From: Lachnospiraceae bacterium
Lineage (GTDB): Bacteria > Bacillota > Clostridia > Lachnospirales > Lachnospiraceae
Assembly (NCBI GenBank): GCA_017431515.1
Contig: JAFRKV010000023.1
Coordinates: 1-64,000, forward strand
Length of the DNA: 64,000 nucleotides
Reading direction: 5' to 3'
A model generated the notes under the pieces. It saw only the letters and a program-made list of their open reading frames with translations. It did not search any database and was not told where the DNA came from. Positions 43,169 to 52,256 of the stretch are shown here, piece after piece (positions within the stretch are counted from its first letter, which is position 1; each line of letters begins with the position of its first letter). The translations under genes and the position numbers were made by a program.

Positions 43169-45515
43169 AGAGCAGGGAATCCGCACAGAAGTGCTCACCA
43201 TCGGATATGACAGCGATCTGATGAAAGAGATCACGTTTGCGGTCAAGAGCGGGGAGATCGTGAGCATCATCGGACCGAACGGCTGCGGAAAGTCGACCCT
43301 GTTAAAGACGCTGGCGGGACATCTGAAGGAAAGAGGCGGACTCATCTATCTGGATGGAAGAGAACGGGCCTCGTTTGAGAAAAAAGAGATTGCAAGACGT
43401 CTTTCCATGGTGATGACGGAGCGGATCCATCCGGAGCTGATGACCTGTCGTGAAGTGGTGGCGACGGGGAGATATCCCTATACGGGACATTTCGGCATCT
43501 TAAGCGCGTCGGATCAAAAGATCATCGAAGAAGCGCTTGATTCCGTGGATGCGCAGGAGATCGCAGACCGCCTGTTTTCCAATCTCAGTGACGGGCAGCG
43601 GCAGCGCATCATGCTGGCAAGAGCAGTAGCCCAGGAACCGGACATCCTGATTCTGGATGAACCGACCTCTTATCTGGATCTCAAATACCGGATCGAACTG
43701 CTGACAAAAATCAGGAAACTGGCTGCGCAGAAAGGCATCGCCGTGCTTTTGTCCATTCATGAGCTGGAGGCGGCCATGCGGATTTCGGATACGGTTGTCG
43801 CCATGAACCGTGAAGGGGTGCAAAGGATCGGCAATGCGGAGGAGGTTTTTACGGAACCCTTTATCCGGGCGCTGTATGGGATAGAAGATATGGATGTTTC
43901 CGTTTTGGGAAGCACCCCCTGGAGAATGTCCGGGAACCGTGAATCCGGCGAATCGGAAGCGGACATGCCGGGCAGGATCACGGAAGGCGCTATGGCATCT
44001 GCGCATAGGACGTTTGGCAATGCAAAAGTGATCATGGTGCAGGGAACGATGTCGAATGTGGGGAAGAGCCTCCTGACGGCGGCATTATGCCGGATTTTTA
44101 CGGAGGACGGCTATCGGACGGCGCCCTTTAAGTCACAGAACATGGCGTTAAATTCCTATGTTACGAAAGACGGATTGGAAATGGGAAGAGCGCAGGTCGT
44201 GCAGGCGGAGTGTTGCAGAAGAGAGGCGGCTGTGGAGATGAATCCCATCCTTTTGAAGCCGGTGAGTGACCAGCGGTCTCAGGTGATCGTGAACGGGCGA
44301 CCGGTTTCCAACATGAATGTAAAGGAATACTATGCCTACAAAAAGGACTGTATCCCCGTTGTGCTGGAGGCATATCAACGTCTTTCCGAAACATCGGAGA
44401 TCATTGTGGTAGAAGGCGCGGGATCACCGGCGGAACTGAATCTGAAGGAGGATGATATCGTCAATATGGGTCTGGCAGCGCTTCTTTCGGCGCCTGTGAT
44501 CCTGGTTGGAGATATCGACCGCGGCGGTATTTTTGCGCAGCTGATCGGGACGGTGGATCTTTTGGAAAAAGATGAAAGAGAGCGCATCGCAGGGCTGGTT
44601 GTCAATAAATTCCGCGGGGATGAGGCGTTTTTTGCCAAAGGGATCGAGATTCTTGAGACGAAAACAGGGAAACCTGTTCTCGGAACCATTCCCTGGCTGC
44701 CGCTTTCTTTTGAGGAGGAGGACTCCCTTGCCGACAGGCTGGAAAGACATGAAAAAAGGGACTTTCAGATCGCAGTGGTGCGCCTGCCGCATATGGCAAA
44801 TTTTACGGATTTCGCCACCTTCGATCAATTGGAGGAAGTCGGTGTTTCCTATACGGATCGTGCGGAGGACCTTGTCGACAGTGATCTCATCCTTCTTCCG
44901 GGAACCAAAAATACGATCGCGGATTTAAGATGGCTGAAAAAAAACGGATTGTATGACGTGATCCGTTCAGAGGCAAAAAAAGAAAAGCTGATCATCGGAA
45001 TCTGCGGCGGTTATCAGATGCTGGGAAAATGGATCCGTGATCCCGGGCATATGGAGTGCGGCGGTGAAGAAGCGGGACTCGGCCTTCTCAATACGGAGAC
45101 GGTGTTTGGGACAGAAAAGATCCGTACTGCGTTTGAAGGCATTGTTGAAGATGCGGAAAAAGGGCTTGCTGCTTTGCGGGGCTGCAGGGTCAAAGGATAT
45201 GAAATCCACATGGGTGTTACAGCGATCGGGGAAGGAACGCGTCATTTCACCTCCGGCGGCACCGGTTGCTGCAGTGGCACGGTGTTCGGCACCTATGTGC
45301 ACGGGTTTTTTGACTGCAGGGAGATTGCGGCGGGTGTCATTGAAGCAGCGGCCGCAAGACGCCGGAAAGTGGTTGATACCGGCAGACTGAAGGATTACAC
45401 GGACTACAAAGACACGCAGTATGCGAAGCTGGCATCTGCCGTAAGAGCGCATCTGGATATGAAAAGGATTTATGAGATGATGGGACTGCCTTATGACAAA
45501 AAAAGAACTGTTTGA
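43161..45515 (+). CDS. cbiP: Fusion of ABC importer ATPase and cobyric acid synthase CbiP
   Basis: 784 residues in one uninterrupted frame. Residues 1-255 are a FecE/BtuD-type ABC ATPase: Walker A GPNGCGKST (38-46), signature LSDGQRQR (142-149), Walker B ILILDEP (Asp166/Glu167). After a ~30-residue Glu/Ser-rich linker comes a full-length cobyric acid synthase from about 288: MVQGTMSNVGKS P-loop, KPVSDQRSQV, and a class I amidotransferase with Cys615 in GICGGYQMLG and His714 in TYVHGFF. It would both energise the importer and amidate adenosylcobyrinate diamide side chains b, d, e and g. ATG 43161 overlaps the permease stop. Start, linker and both active sites look intact. Confidence 0.9.
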   Translation: MHEEQGIRTEVLTIGYDSDLMKEITFAVKSGEIVSIIGPNGCGKSTLLKTLAGHLKERGGLIYLDGRERASFEKKEIARRLSMVMTERIHPELMTCREVVATGRYPYTGHFGILSASDQKIIEEALDSVDAQEIADRLFSNLSDGQRQRIMLARAVAQEPDILILDEPTSYLDLKYRIELLTKIRKLAAQKGIAVLLSIHELEAAMRISDTVVAMNREGVQRIGNAEEVFTEPFIRALYGIEDMDVSVLGSTPWRMSGNRESGESEADMPGRITEGAMASAHRTFGNAKVIMVQGTMSNVGKSLLTAALCRIFTEDGYRTAPFKSQNMALNSYVTKDGLEMGRAQVVQAECCRREAAVEMNPILLKPVSDQRSQVIVNGRPVSNMNVKEYYAYKKDCIPVVLEAYQRLSETSEIIVVEGAGSPAELNLKEDDIVNMGLAALLSAPVILVGDIDRGGIFAQLIGTVDLLEKDERERIAGLVVNKFRGDEAFFAKGIEILETKTGKPVLGTIPWLPLSFEEEDSLADRLERHEKRDFQIAVVRLPHMANFTDFATFDQLEEVGVSYTDRAEDLVDSDLILLPGTKNTIADLRWLKKNGLYDVIRSEAKKEKLIIGICGGYQMLGKWIRDPGHMECGGEEAGLGLLNTETVFGTEKIRTAFEGIVEDAEKGLAALRGCRVKGYEIHMGVTAIGEGTRHFTSGGTGCCSGTVFGTYVHGFFDCREIAAGVIEAAAARRRKVVDTGRLKDYTDYKDTQYAKLASAVRAHLDMKRIYEMMGLPYDKKRTV

Positions 45516-46575
45516 ATTACAGGGGAAGATGCCCGATCCCGAGGTGTACACAAAGATAAAGCAAAATTGGGATGCACTCGCGAAGCCCATCGACGGTCTC
45601 GGCGTGTTTGAAGAGATTCACTGCAGGATCGGCGCGATCAGACGGGAATGTCATCCCGACCTTTCAAAGAAGGAGCTTCTGATCCTCTGCGCAGACAACG
45701 GCGTGGTGGCGGAAGGCGTCACACAGACCGGACAGAAGGTGACGGCGCAGGTCGCATCGCTCATGGCGAAAGGAAAAAGCACTGTCGGGGTCATGGCAAA
45801 AAACTATCCGTTGTCCATCGTGCCGGTGGATATCGGGATCAACGGGATGCAGGAGACAGAGGGCCTGCTGTATCGCAAGGTGGCGTCCGGAACGGAGGAC
45901 TTTTTGAGAGGGCCGGCAATGACCGAGGAACAATGCCTGGCGGCGATTGAGATCGGCATGGAGCTGGTGCGGGACGCAAAACAGCGGGAGGTCGGCCTCG
46001 TCCTGACGGGAGAGATGGGGATCGGCAATACAACTACAAGCACAGCGCTGTTTTGCGCATTGACAGGTACAAACCCCGAGGAGGTTACGGGGCGGGGAGC
46101 GGGACTGGATGATGCGGGGCTTCAAAAAAAGAAGGCAGTGATCAAAGAGGCGCTGCGGTTTCACAATCTCACGGAGTCTGACAGGTCATTCAGCCGGGAA
46201 GCGGCTTTTGAAGCTTTATGCAGGGTGGGCGGTCTGGATCTGGCTGGGATGGCCGGCATTTTTCTCGGCGGGATGCAGTGCGGTCTGCCGGTTGTGATCG
46301 ACGGACTGATCAGTGCCGTGGCTGCGCTCACAGCAGAGCTGCTTTTGCCGGGCTGCAAAGCGTTTATGATTGCTTCTCATGCCGGAAAAGAACAGGGGTG
46401 CCAACGGGTGTTGAAGCTTCTCGGCCTCAGGAGCGTGATCGATGCGCAAATGGCGCTGGGAGAGGGGACAGGCGCCTTGCTGCTCCTTCCGATGCTGGAT
46501 ATGGTCTTTGCATTGTATGAGGAAGGAACAGACTTTGCTGATACGGAAATCGCGGAATACAAGAGGCTGGGCTGA
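45493..46575 (+). CDS. cobT: Nicotinate-nucleotide:dimethylbenzimidazole phosphoribosyltransferase
   Basis: 360 residues, the usual length. It makes alpha-ribazole phosphate from a lower-ligand base and nicotinate mononucleotide for the nucleotide loop of cobalamin. Family motifs include KPIDGLGVFEE near the start, TGEMGIGNTTTSTAL, VTGRGAGLDDAGL, and GEGTGALLLLPML with the catalytic Glu. ATG 45493 lies within the end of the previous gene (23-base overlap). No gene for making dimethylbenzimidazole is in the window, so the base may be another benzimidazole or taken up. Confidence 0.95.
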   Translation: MTKKELFELQGKMPDPEVYTKIKQNWDALAKPIDGLGVFEEIHCRIGAIRRECHPDLSKKELLILCADNGVVAEGVTQTGQKVTAQVASLMAKGKSTVGVMAKNYPLSIVPVDIGINGMQETEGLLYRKVASGTEDFLRGPAMTEEQCLAAIEIGMELVRDAKQREVGLVLTGEMGIGNTTTSTALFCALTGTNPEEVTGRGAGLDDAGLQKKKAVIKEALRFHNLTESDRSFSREAAFEALCRVGGLDLAGMAGIFLGGMQCGLPVVIDGLISAVAALTAELLLPGCKAFMIASHAGKEQGCQRVLKLLGLRSVIDAQMALGEGTGALLLLPMLDMVFALYEEGTDFADTEIAEYKRLG

Positions 46576-47105
46576 TGGTGGTGTTTGTGACGGGAAAACC
46601 GGACAGCGGAAAATCAAAGATCGCGGAAGACAGAGCTGTACAGATGGCAGAGGGAGATCTTTACTATCTGGCGACCATGAAGATCTGTGATGAGGAAGGC
46701 AAAAGGAGAGTGGAGAAACATCGTCTGCAGAGAGCCGGAAAAGGGTTTGTCACCATCGAATGTCTTTATGAGATAAGGCAGGTAATTGGGCGCCTCAGAT
46801 CACCGGCGAAAAGCACGGTGCTTCTGGAATGTATTCCGAATCTGGTTGCCAATGAGATGTTTGAAAACCCGGATCGATCCTTCCCGACGGCGGATGGGGT
46901 GGAAGCGTTTCTGGAACCTCTGTATAAGGAGATATGCGGTATGGCAAAAGAAATCGGAAACCTGGTGATCGTCAGTGCGGAATATGATGCCGTCTCAACG
47001 AAGGGGGAAAAAGCCACCGATGCCGAAACGGCAATCTATCTTTCCGCGATCAGTGCCATGAACCGGAGACTGACGGATCTTGCAGATGAGGTGGTGAGGA
47101 CATGA
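46575..47105 (+). CDS. cobU: Adenosylcobinamide kinase / cobinamide-phosphate guanylyltransferase, divergent CobU
   Basis: 176 residues, the CobU length. It phosphorylates adenosylcobinamide and then attaches GMP. The P-loop reads TGKPDSGKS where most CobU proteins have GGARSGKS, and YYLATMKICDEE with KHRLQR follows the family plan. The later conserved blocks are weakly kept: VSAEYDAVSTKGEKATD stands where VSNEVGxGIVP is usual. Position between cobT and cobS (ATG shares one base with the cobT stop, ATGA overlap with cobS) supports the role. Confidence 0.85.
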   Translation: MVVFVTGKPDSGKSKIAEDRAVQMAEGDLYYLATMKICDEEGKRRVEKHRLQRAGKGFVTIECLYEIRQVIGRLRSPAKSTVLLECIPNLVANEMFENPDRSFPTADGVEAFLEPLYKEICGMAKEIGNLVIVSAEYDAVSTKGEKATDAETAIYLSAISAMNRRLTDLADEVVRT

Positions 47106-47890
47106 GGCAGATATTTCGTTGGATGGCGTTTTCTCTGTCTTTGTATTCCAAAATTCCGATGCCGCGGTTTCCATGGGAGGAAAAGGACAGGAAAGGAAGC
47201 CTTCTTTTTTTCCCGCTGGTGGGAATTCTCCTGGCGCTGCTCATGTATGGCGCGGATTGGCTGCTTGTCCTGGCAGGCGCGCCGGTTTTTGTACGGGCAG
47301 TGGTGCTGACGATCCTTCCGATCGCCCTGACAGGCGGCTTTCATCTAGACGGGTACATGGATACCACGGATGCATTGTGTTCTTACGCGGAGCGGGAGAA
47401 AAAGCTGGAGATCTTAAAGGATCCGCATTGCGGCGCGTTTGCGGTCATCGGACTTGTCAAAACCGTGCTTCTGCTGGCGGCAGCCATGTATGTGATTGCC
47501 GGTGCCGGCGCGCTCCGATACTCTCTTGTACCGGGCGGGATCTTTGTGCTCAGCAGATGCTTTTGCGCAGTCATTTCCCTGCGGATAAAAAAAGCGAAGA
47601 CGGACGGAATGCTGTGTGAGGAGACAAAAGGAGCGGGAAAGGGAATCCTGACAGGCGTATGGGCTTTTCTGCTGTTGTCTGTCGCTGTCATGCTGGTGCA
47701 GGATTTTTGGCATGGCCTGTTGATTCTGGGGACGTATGTTCTGTCGGCCCTTTTTTATCGGCGGAAGATGCTGAAGGAATTCGGCGGGGTGACGGGGGAT
47801 ACCGCAGGATGGTTTGTTGTTTGCGCAGAGACATTTTCGTGCGCGGTATATGCGGCAAGTCTTCTGGTACAGCCGCTGTTTGCGGGATGA
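47102..47890 (+). CDS. cobS: Adenosylcobinamide-GDP ribazoletransferase (cobalamin synthase)
   Basis: 262 residues with about six to seven membrane helices. The signature GGFHLDGYMDTTDAL with its repeated acidic residues and the following KDPHCGAFAVIG block identify CobS, which joins adenosylcobinamide-GDP to alpha-ribazole (phosphate) at the membrane. The start overlaps cobU (ATGA). The length is normal and the motif intact. Confidence 0.93.
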   Translation: MRQIFRWMAFSLSLYSKIPMPRFPWEEKDRKGSLLFFPLVGILLALLMYGADWLLVLAGAPVFVRAVVLTILPIALTGGFHLDGYMDTTDALCSYAEREKKLEILKDPHCGAFAVIGLVKTVLLLAAAMYVIAGAGALRYSLVPGGIFVLSRCFCAVISLRIKKAKTDGMLCEETKGAGKGILTGVWAFLLLSVAVMLVQDFWHGLLILGTYVLSALFYRRKMLKEFGGVTGDTAGWFVVCAETFSCAVYAASLLVQPLFAG

Positions 47891-47904
47891 GAGGAGGTTG
47901 CGGG

Positions 47905-48531
47905 ATGAGGAGAACCTGCGTCCTGCTGCGCCATGGTCAGACGCCGGGTAACGTAAGGCGATGTTATATCGGCTGCGGAACGGATGAGGATCTGACGGAA
48001 GCGGCTAAACAGGCCGGATCACATGACTGTGCAGAGATCAGGAAGGTGTTTTGCGGAGTTTACGCCGTCTGTGCAAGCCCGATGAAGCGGGCATTATCAA
48101 CCGCCGCTTTTTTTACGGAACCGGAAAAGATTCTGGTTGTGGATGCACTTAAGGAAATGGATTTTGGACCCTTTGAGGGAAAGACCTATGAGGAACTGAA
48201 GGACAGATCGGACTACCTTGCATGGATCAATAGTGGCGGGGAGAAGACTCCCTTCGGGACGGAAAAGAAAGGGGACTTTATCAGACGAAGCACAGAGGGG
48301 TTTCAGGAGGCATTGGTCAGAAGCCTGCCCTGTAAGGATCTGGTTGTGGTCTGCCACGGCGGAACCATCATGGCCGTGATGTGTGAACTGACCGGAGGAG
48401 CGTATTTTTCATTTGCGGCGGAGCATTACGGGGGATACCGGCTGGAGTTGGAGCAGGAGGATGAAAGAGTACATTTGCTGTCATATGATCGCTTTGGCGG
48501 TCGGGTATCTTCTGGATCTTCTGATCGGTGA
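47905..48531 (+). CDS. cobC: Histidine phosphatase, alpha-ribazole phosphatase type
   Basis: 208 residues from ATG 47905 with GAGGAGG at 47891-47897; the frame is open upstream within cobS but has no site there. The phosphohistidine motif LLRHGQT, the second arginine in ASPMKRAL, the acid in EMDFGPFEGKTYEEL and the late His in VVCHGGT mark a phosphoglycerate-mutase-like phosphatase. In this position it most likely removes the 5'-phosphate from alpha-ribazole phosphate or adenosylcobalamin phosphate. The C-terminal end (SSGSSDR) overlaps the next gene. Confidence 0.85.
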   Translation: MRRTCVLLRHGQTPGNVRRCYIGCGTDEDLTEAAKQAGSHDCAEIRKVFCGVYAVCASPMKRALSTAAFFTEPEKILVVDALKEMDFGPFEGKTYEELKDRSDYLAWINSGGEKTPFGTEKKGDFIRRSTEGFQEALVRSLPCKDLVVVCHGGTIMAVMCELTGGAYFSFAAEHYGGYRLELEQEDERVHLLSYDRFGGRVSSGSSDR

Positions 48532-49441
48532 TCCGCACTGGTTTCCGCATCCGGTCAGATTCATGGGACGCCTGATCTCCTGTCTGGAGCAAAAATGGAA
48601 CCAAAACCGGGTGGCCGGCGGGGTATGGATGACTGTTACGGTGCTGCTTGTCACCGGTGTTGTCACATCCGTTCTTTTTTTCGGAAGCTATTGTTTGCAT
48701 CCGGTCATTGGGATGATCATGGAAGCGGCACTGACCTGTATGGTCCTGGCGGCAAAAAGCCTGTGGGTGGAAAGCAGACCGGTGTATCTGGCATTGGAAA
48801 GCGGCGATCGTAACGGCGCAAGGAAGGCGCTCTCCGGAATTGTCGGACGCGACACGGAGCGGCTTGATAAGGACGGGATCACGCGGGCTGCCGTGGAGAC
48901 CGTGGCGGAAAATACATCGGACGGCGTCATCGCCCCGCTGTTTTATGTCTTCTTTTTCGGGCCGGTTGGCGGGATGCTCTATAAGGCCGTGAACACCATG
49001 GACTCCATGGTGGGATACCGGAATGAGCGGTATCTTTTCTTCGGACGCGCGGCGGCGAAACTGGATGATGCGGCAAATTTTCTTCCGTCGCGTCTCAGCG
49101 CGTTTCTGCTGATGCTGTCCGCAGGGATTCTCCGGATCGGATCAAAGGAGTATCATCCCATTTTGGCCGGAAGAATCTGGAAAAGAGATCGTTTTCGCCA
49201 TCAAAGTCCCAACAGCGCGCAGACAGAAAGCGCCTGCGCGGGAGCACTCGGGATCGTTCTCGGCGGGAATTCGTATTACGGGGGAAAGCTTGTGGAAAAG
49301 CCTTTGCTCGGAGACCCGCTGCGTCAGATTGAAACAAAGGACATCAAACGCGCCGCGGGATTGATGCTTGTTTCGGAGTGCTTGATGATGGCAGCTGCAG
49401 AGACAGGACTATGGGTTTTGTATCAGCTGTGGTCATTCTGA
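48461..49441 (+). CDS. cbiB: Adenosylcobinamide-phosphate synthase CbiB
   Basis: 326 residues from ATG 48461 (GGAG with seven-base spacing); an in-frame ATG at 48485 gives 318 residues and matches the family N-terminus (MIALAVGYLLDLLIGDPHW) equally well. CbiB attaches aminopropanol phosphate to cobyric acid at the membrane. Motifs: GDPHWFPHPVRFMG, SGIVGRDTERLD, ETVAENTSDGVIAPLFY and NTMDSMVGYRNERY. It overlaps cobC by at least 47 bases. Multiple hydrophobic helices as expected. Confidence 0.9.
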   Translation: MKEYICCHMIALAVGYLLDLLIGDPHWFPHPVRFMGRLISCLEQKWNQNRVAGGVWMTVTVLLVTGVVTSVLFFGSYCLHPVIGMIMEAALTCMVLAAKSLWVESRPVYLALESGDRNGARKALSGIVGRDTERLDKDGITRAAVETVAENTSDGVIAPLFYVFFFGPVGGMLYKAVNTMDSMVGYRNERYLFFGRAAAKLDDAANFLPSRLSAFLLMLSAGILRIGSKEYHPILAGRIWKRDRFRHQSPNSAQTESACAGALGIVLGGNSYYGGKLVEKPLLGDPLRQIETKDIKRAAGLMLVSECLMMAAAETGLWVLYQLWSF

Positions 49442-49467
49442 AGGAATGGGATCGGGAGGAGCTGAGC

Positions 49468-50541
49468 GTGCAGCATGGAGGAGATATCTATCGTAATAAG
49501 GTGGAACTGGATTTTTCCGTCAGTCTGAATCCGGTTTCACCACCGGAAGCGGTGGCGGCTGCTTTAAAGGAGAGCATGGGTCATGTGTCGTGCTATCCGG
49601 ATTTACTGCAGACAGAAGTGAGACAGGCGATTGCCGCGTCTGACGGGGTGACAGCGGAGGAAGTGCTGGCGGGAAACGGCGCGTCAGAGCTTCTTTCGGC
49701 TGTGGTCGCATATTTGCACCCCCATCAGGTGACGTTACTGGAGCCGGGTTTTTCCGGATACCATCATGCGCTGCGGCAGTGGGAGGATTGTAAAATCAGG
49801 GAAGTCACGATGGAAGCATCGACGGATCCTGCCGGACAGCTTTTTTCCATCCTGTGGGAGGGCGTGGAGACAGAGGTGCTGTTTCTTGCAAATCCCTGGA
49901 ATCCGCTGGGCGTGAATCTGGAGGATACGCTGCTTATGCAGACGCTCTCCCGCGCGGAACGGCAGGGGACGCCGATGATTTTGGACGAGAGTTTCTTTTG
50001 GCTTTCGGATGCGGCGGAAAGAGTACCTTCAAAAGCGGGAACGTGGATCCGGCAGTTTCCGAACCTTTTTATCATCCGCTCCTATACGAAGATTTTTTCC
50101 ATGCCGGGTGTACGGATGGGGTATCTTTTGTCACAACCGGACAATTGTAAAAAGGTGCAAAAAAAACTTCCGGAATGGAATCTTTCGATACAGGCACAGG
50201 AGCTGATGCCGGTGTGCGCACGGATCCTGGGGGAGGGAAGTTTTCTGCGGGAAACGATGGCATACATCAAACGGGAACGTTCCTTTCTACAAAAGGAACT
50301 AACGGAAAGAGGGTTCCTTGTGTATCCGGGTGATACGGTGTTTCTGCTGTTTCGGGGTCCGGAGACCCTTTTTGAACTTCTTTTGAAAAAAAAGATTATG
50401 ATCCGTCCTGTGCAAAATGGACAAAAGCAAAACAGAACCCTTTACCGGATCGCAATAAAGGATCATGAGAGCAATCTGAGGCTGTTGCATTGTTTGGATG
50501 AGGTGCAAAAAAATGACAGAACTGACACCGGAAGAAATTGA
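49468..50541 (+). CDS. cobD: L-threonine-O-3-phosphate decarboxylase (CobD-type, PLP-dependent)
   Basis: 357 residues. It makes aminopropanol O-2-phosphate for CbiB, which is encoded just upstream. The start is taken as GTG 49468, seven bases after GGGAGGAG, giving the family beginning QHGGDIYRN; the open frame extends upstream into cbiB but is not conserved. Class I/II aminotransferase features: GNGASELLSA, NPWNPLGVN, DESFFWLSD and the PLP lysine K208 in SYTKIFSMPGVRMGYL. Histidinol-phosphate aminotransferase is the look-alike, ruled less likely by context. Confidence 0.88.
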   Translation: MQHGGDIYRNKVELDFSVSLNPVSPPEAVAAALKESMGHVSCYPDLLQTEVRQAIAASDGVTAEEVLAGNGASELLSAVVAYLHPHQVTLLEPGFSGYHHALRQWEDCKIREVTMEASTDPAGQLFSILWEGVETEVLFLANPWNPLGVNLEDTLLMQTLSRAERQGTPMILDESFFWLSDAAERVPSKAGTWIRQFPNLFIIRSYTKIFSMPGVRMGYLLSQPDNCKKVQKKLPEWNLSIQAQELMPVCARILGEGSFLRETMAYIKRERSFLQKELTERGFLVYPGDTVFLLFRGPETLFELLLKKKIMIRPVQNGQKQNRTLYRIAIKDHESNLRLLHCLDEVQKNDRTDTGRN

Positions 50542-51142
50542 AAAACGAAGTTTTGCGATCATTGAGAGCGAACTGAAGGAGCAGGGCGTGACATTGTGTC
50601 CGGAAACCGCACCGGTTGTCATGCGTTGTATCCATACGACAGCGGATTTTGAGTATGCAAAGACGCTGCGGTTTTCCGGTGGAGGAATCCGGATCCTGCA
50701 GCAGCTGATCCAGGACGGCGCGGATCTGGTAACGGACACTAATATGGCTTATACGGGAATCAACAAACGGGTACTGCGGCAATACGGGGGAGAGATCCAT
50801 TGTTTCATGGCGGAAGAGGATGTGGCCGAGATCGCGCGGCAAAAGGGCGTGACAAGGGCAAGCGTCAGCATGGAAAAGGCCATGCATTCTTCCAAACCGA
50901 CCATTTTTGTGGTCGGGAATGCGCCGACAGCATTATTGACACTCTGGGAGCATTATCAAAAAGGGGATTACACGCCGGCCTTTGTCATCGGCGTGCCGGT
51001 GGGGTTCGTGAATGTGGTGGAAGCAAAGGAACGCATCCTGCAAAGTGATCTTCCCTGTATCGTCAATCAGGGAAGAAAAGGCGGCAGCAACGTGGCGGCT
51101 GCCATTGTAAATGCGGTGCTGTATTCCATGGGGGAACGATAG
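50513..51142 (+). CDS. cbiC: Cobalt-precorrin-8 methylmutase CbiC
   Basis: 209 residues from ATG 50513 (AGGTG upstream), overlapping cobD by 29 bases. Family motifs: PEEIEKRSFAII, VMRCIHTTADFEYA with the catalytic His, TDTNMAYTGINK and NAPTALLTL. It moves the methyl group from C-11 to C-12 to give cobyrinate. Length is typical of CbiC. Confidence 0.93.
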   Translation: MTELTPEEIEKRSFAIIESELKEQGVTLCPETAPVVMRCIHTTADFEYAKTLRFSGGGIRILQQLIQDGADLVTDTNMAYTGINKRVLRQYGGEIHCFMAEEDVAEIARQKGVTRASVSMEKAMHSSKPTIFVVGNAPTALLTLWEHYQKGDYTPAFVIGVPVGFVNVVEAKERILQSDLPCIVNQGRKGGSNVAAAIVNAVLYSMGER

Positions 51143-51143
51143 G

Positions 51144-52256
51144 TTGAAGCTGAGAAACGGGTTTACAACCGGAAGCTGCGCGGCGGCTGCGGCAAAGGCT
51201 GCGACGGAAATGCTGCTGACAGGAAGTGATCTTGCTTCCGTGGAGATCCAAACGCCTGCGGGGATCGCATACCACCCTGCGGTGGAGGCGGTCAGCAGGG
51301 AGGGGCAGACTGTCCGCTGTGCGGTGCGAAAGGATGCGGGGGACGATCCGGATGTGACGAACGGAACCCTTATTTTTGCAACGGTGGGGTTTCTTTCATC
51401 GGATGGAGAACCGGTGCAGATTGAAGCAGGGGAGGGCGTCGGGACGGTGACGAGACCGGGGTTGGATCAGCCGGTCGGGCAGCCTGCGATCAATTCCGTA
51501 CCGCGAAAGATGATTACGGAGTCCGTCAGGGAAGTGATGGATGCGTTGGACTGTAATCGGTCTGTGCGCGTGGTGATTTCCGTGCCGGAGGGGAAGAAAC
51601 TGGCGGCGCGTACCTTCAATCCGCGGCTCGGGATCGAAGGAGGGATTTCCAACATCGGAACCACAGGTGTGATTGAGCCTATGAGTACAAAAGCGCTCCT
51701 TGCCACAATTCGCGCGGAGCTTTCCCAGCGGAAGGCGGAGGGGGCGGAAATAGCCATCGTTTCGCCCGGCAATTACGGACTCGCTTTCCTGAAAGAGCAT
51801 TACGGATACGACCTGGACAAGGCCGTGAAATGCTCCAATTATCTCGGAGACACCATTGATCTGGTACGGGAGGCCGGTTATCCGGGGATGCTGCTGATCG
51901 GACATGTGGGAAAACTGATCAAGCTTTCCGGCGGGATCTTCAATACCCACTCCAAAGAGGCGGACTGCAGGATGGAGCTGCTTGCCGCCGCAGCCGCAAA
52001 AAGCGGAGGGGAGCTGTCCTTGCTGCAACGGATTTTATCCTGTACGAATACGGAGGAAGCCTGCGCGTATCTGAAAGAAGCAGGCATTTTAAAGCAGACA
52101 TTTGCGGAAGTGATGACTCGCATTTCTTTTTATACGAAAAAAAGAGCGCAGGGAAAAGTCCACGTGGAGTGCATTGTTTTTTCCCTGAACCATGGGGTGC
52201 TGGGGGAAACAGAGCACGCAAAGGAGTATCTCGGAAAAGGGGAATGTCATGATTGA
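51144..52256 (+). CDS. cbiD: Cobalt-precorrin-5B C1-methyltransferase CbiD
   Basis: 370 residues from TTG 51144, one base after the cbiC stop; this start gives the family N-terminus KLRNGFTTGSCAAAAAKA. A longer frame begins in cbiC but adds non-family residues. CbiD methylates C-1 in the anaerobic route and is a marker of that route. Further motifs: GVGTVTRPGLDQPVGQPAIN, PRLGIEGGISNIGTTGV and IGHVGKLIKLSGGIFNTHS. The TTG start may keep expression low. Confidence 0.93.
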   Translation: MKLRNGFTTGSCAAAAAKAATEMLLTGSDLASVEIQTPAGIAYHPAVEAVSREGQTVRCAVRKDAGDDPDVTNGTLIFATVGFLSSDGEPVQIEAGEGVGTVTRPGLDQPVGQPAINSVPRKMITESVREVMDALDCNRSVRVVISVPEGKKLAARTFNPRLGIEGGISNIGTTGVIEPMSTKALLATIRAELSQRKAEGAEIAIVSPGNYGLAFLKEHYGYDLDKAVKCSNYLGDTIDLVREAGYPGMLLIGHVGKLIKLSGGIFNTHSKEADCRMELLAAAAAKSGGELSLLQRILSCTNTEEACAYLKEAGILKQTFAEVMTRISFYTKKRAQGKVHVECIVFSLNHGVLGETEHAKEYLGKGECHD

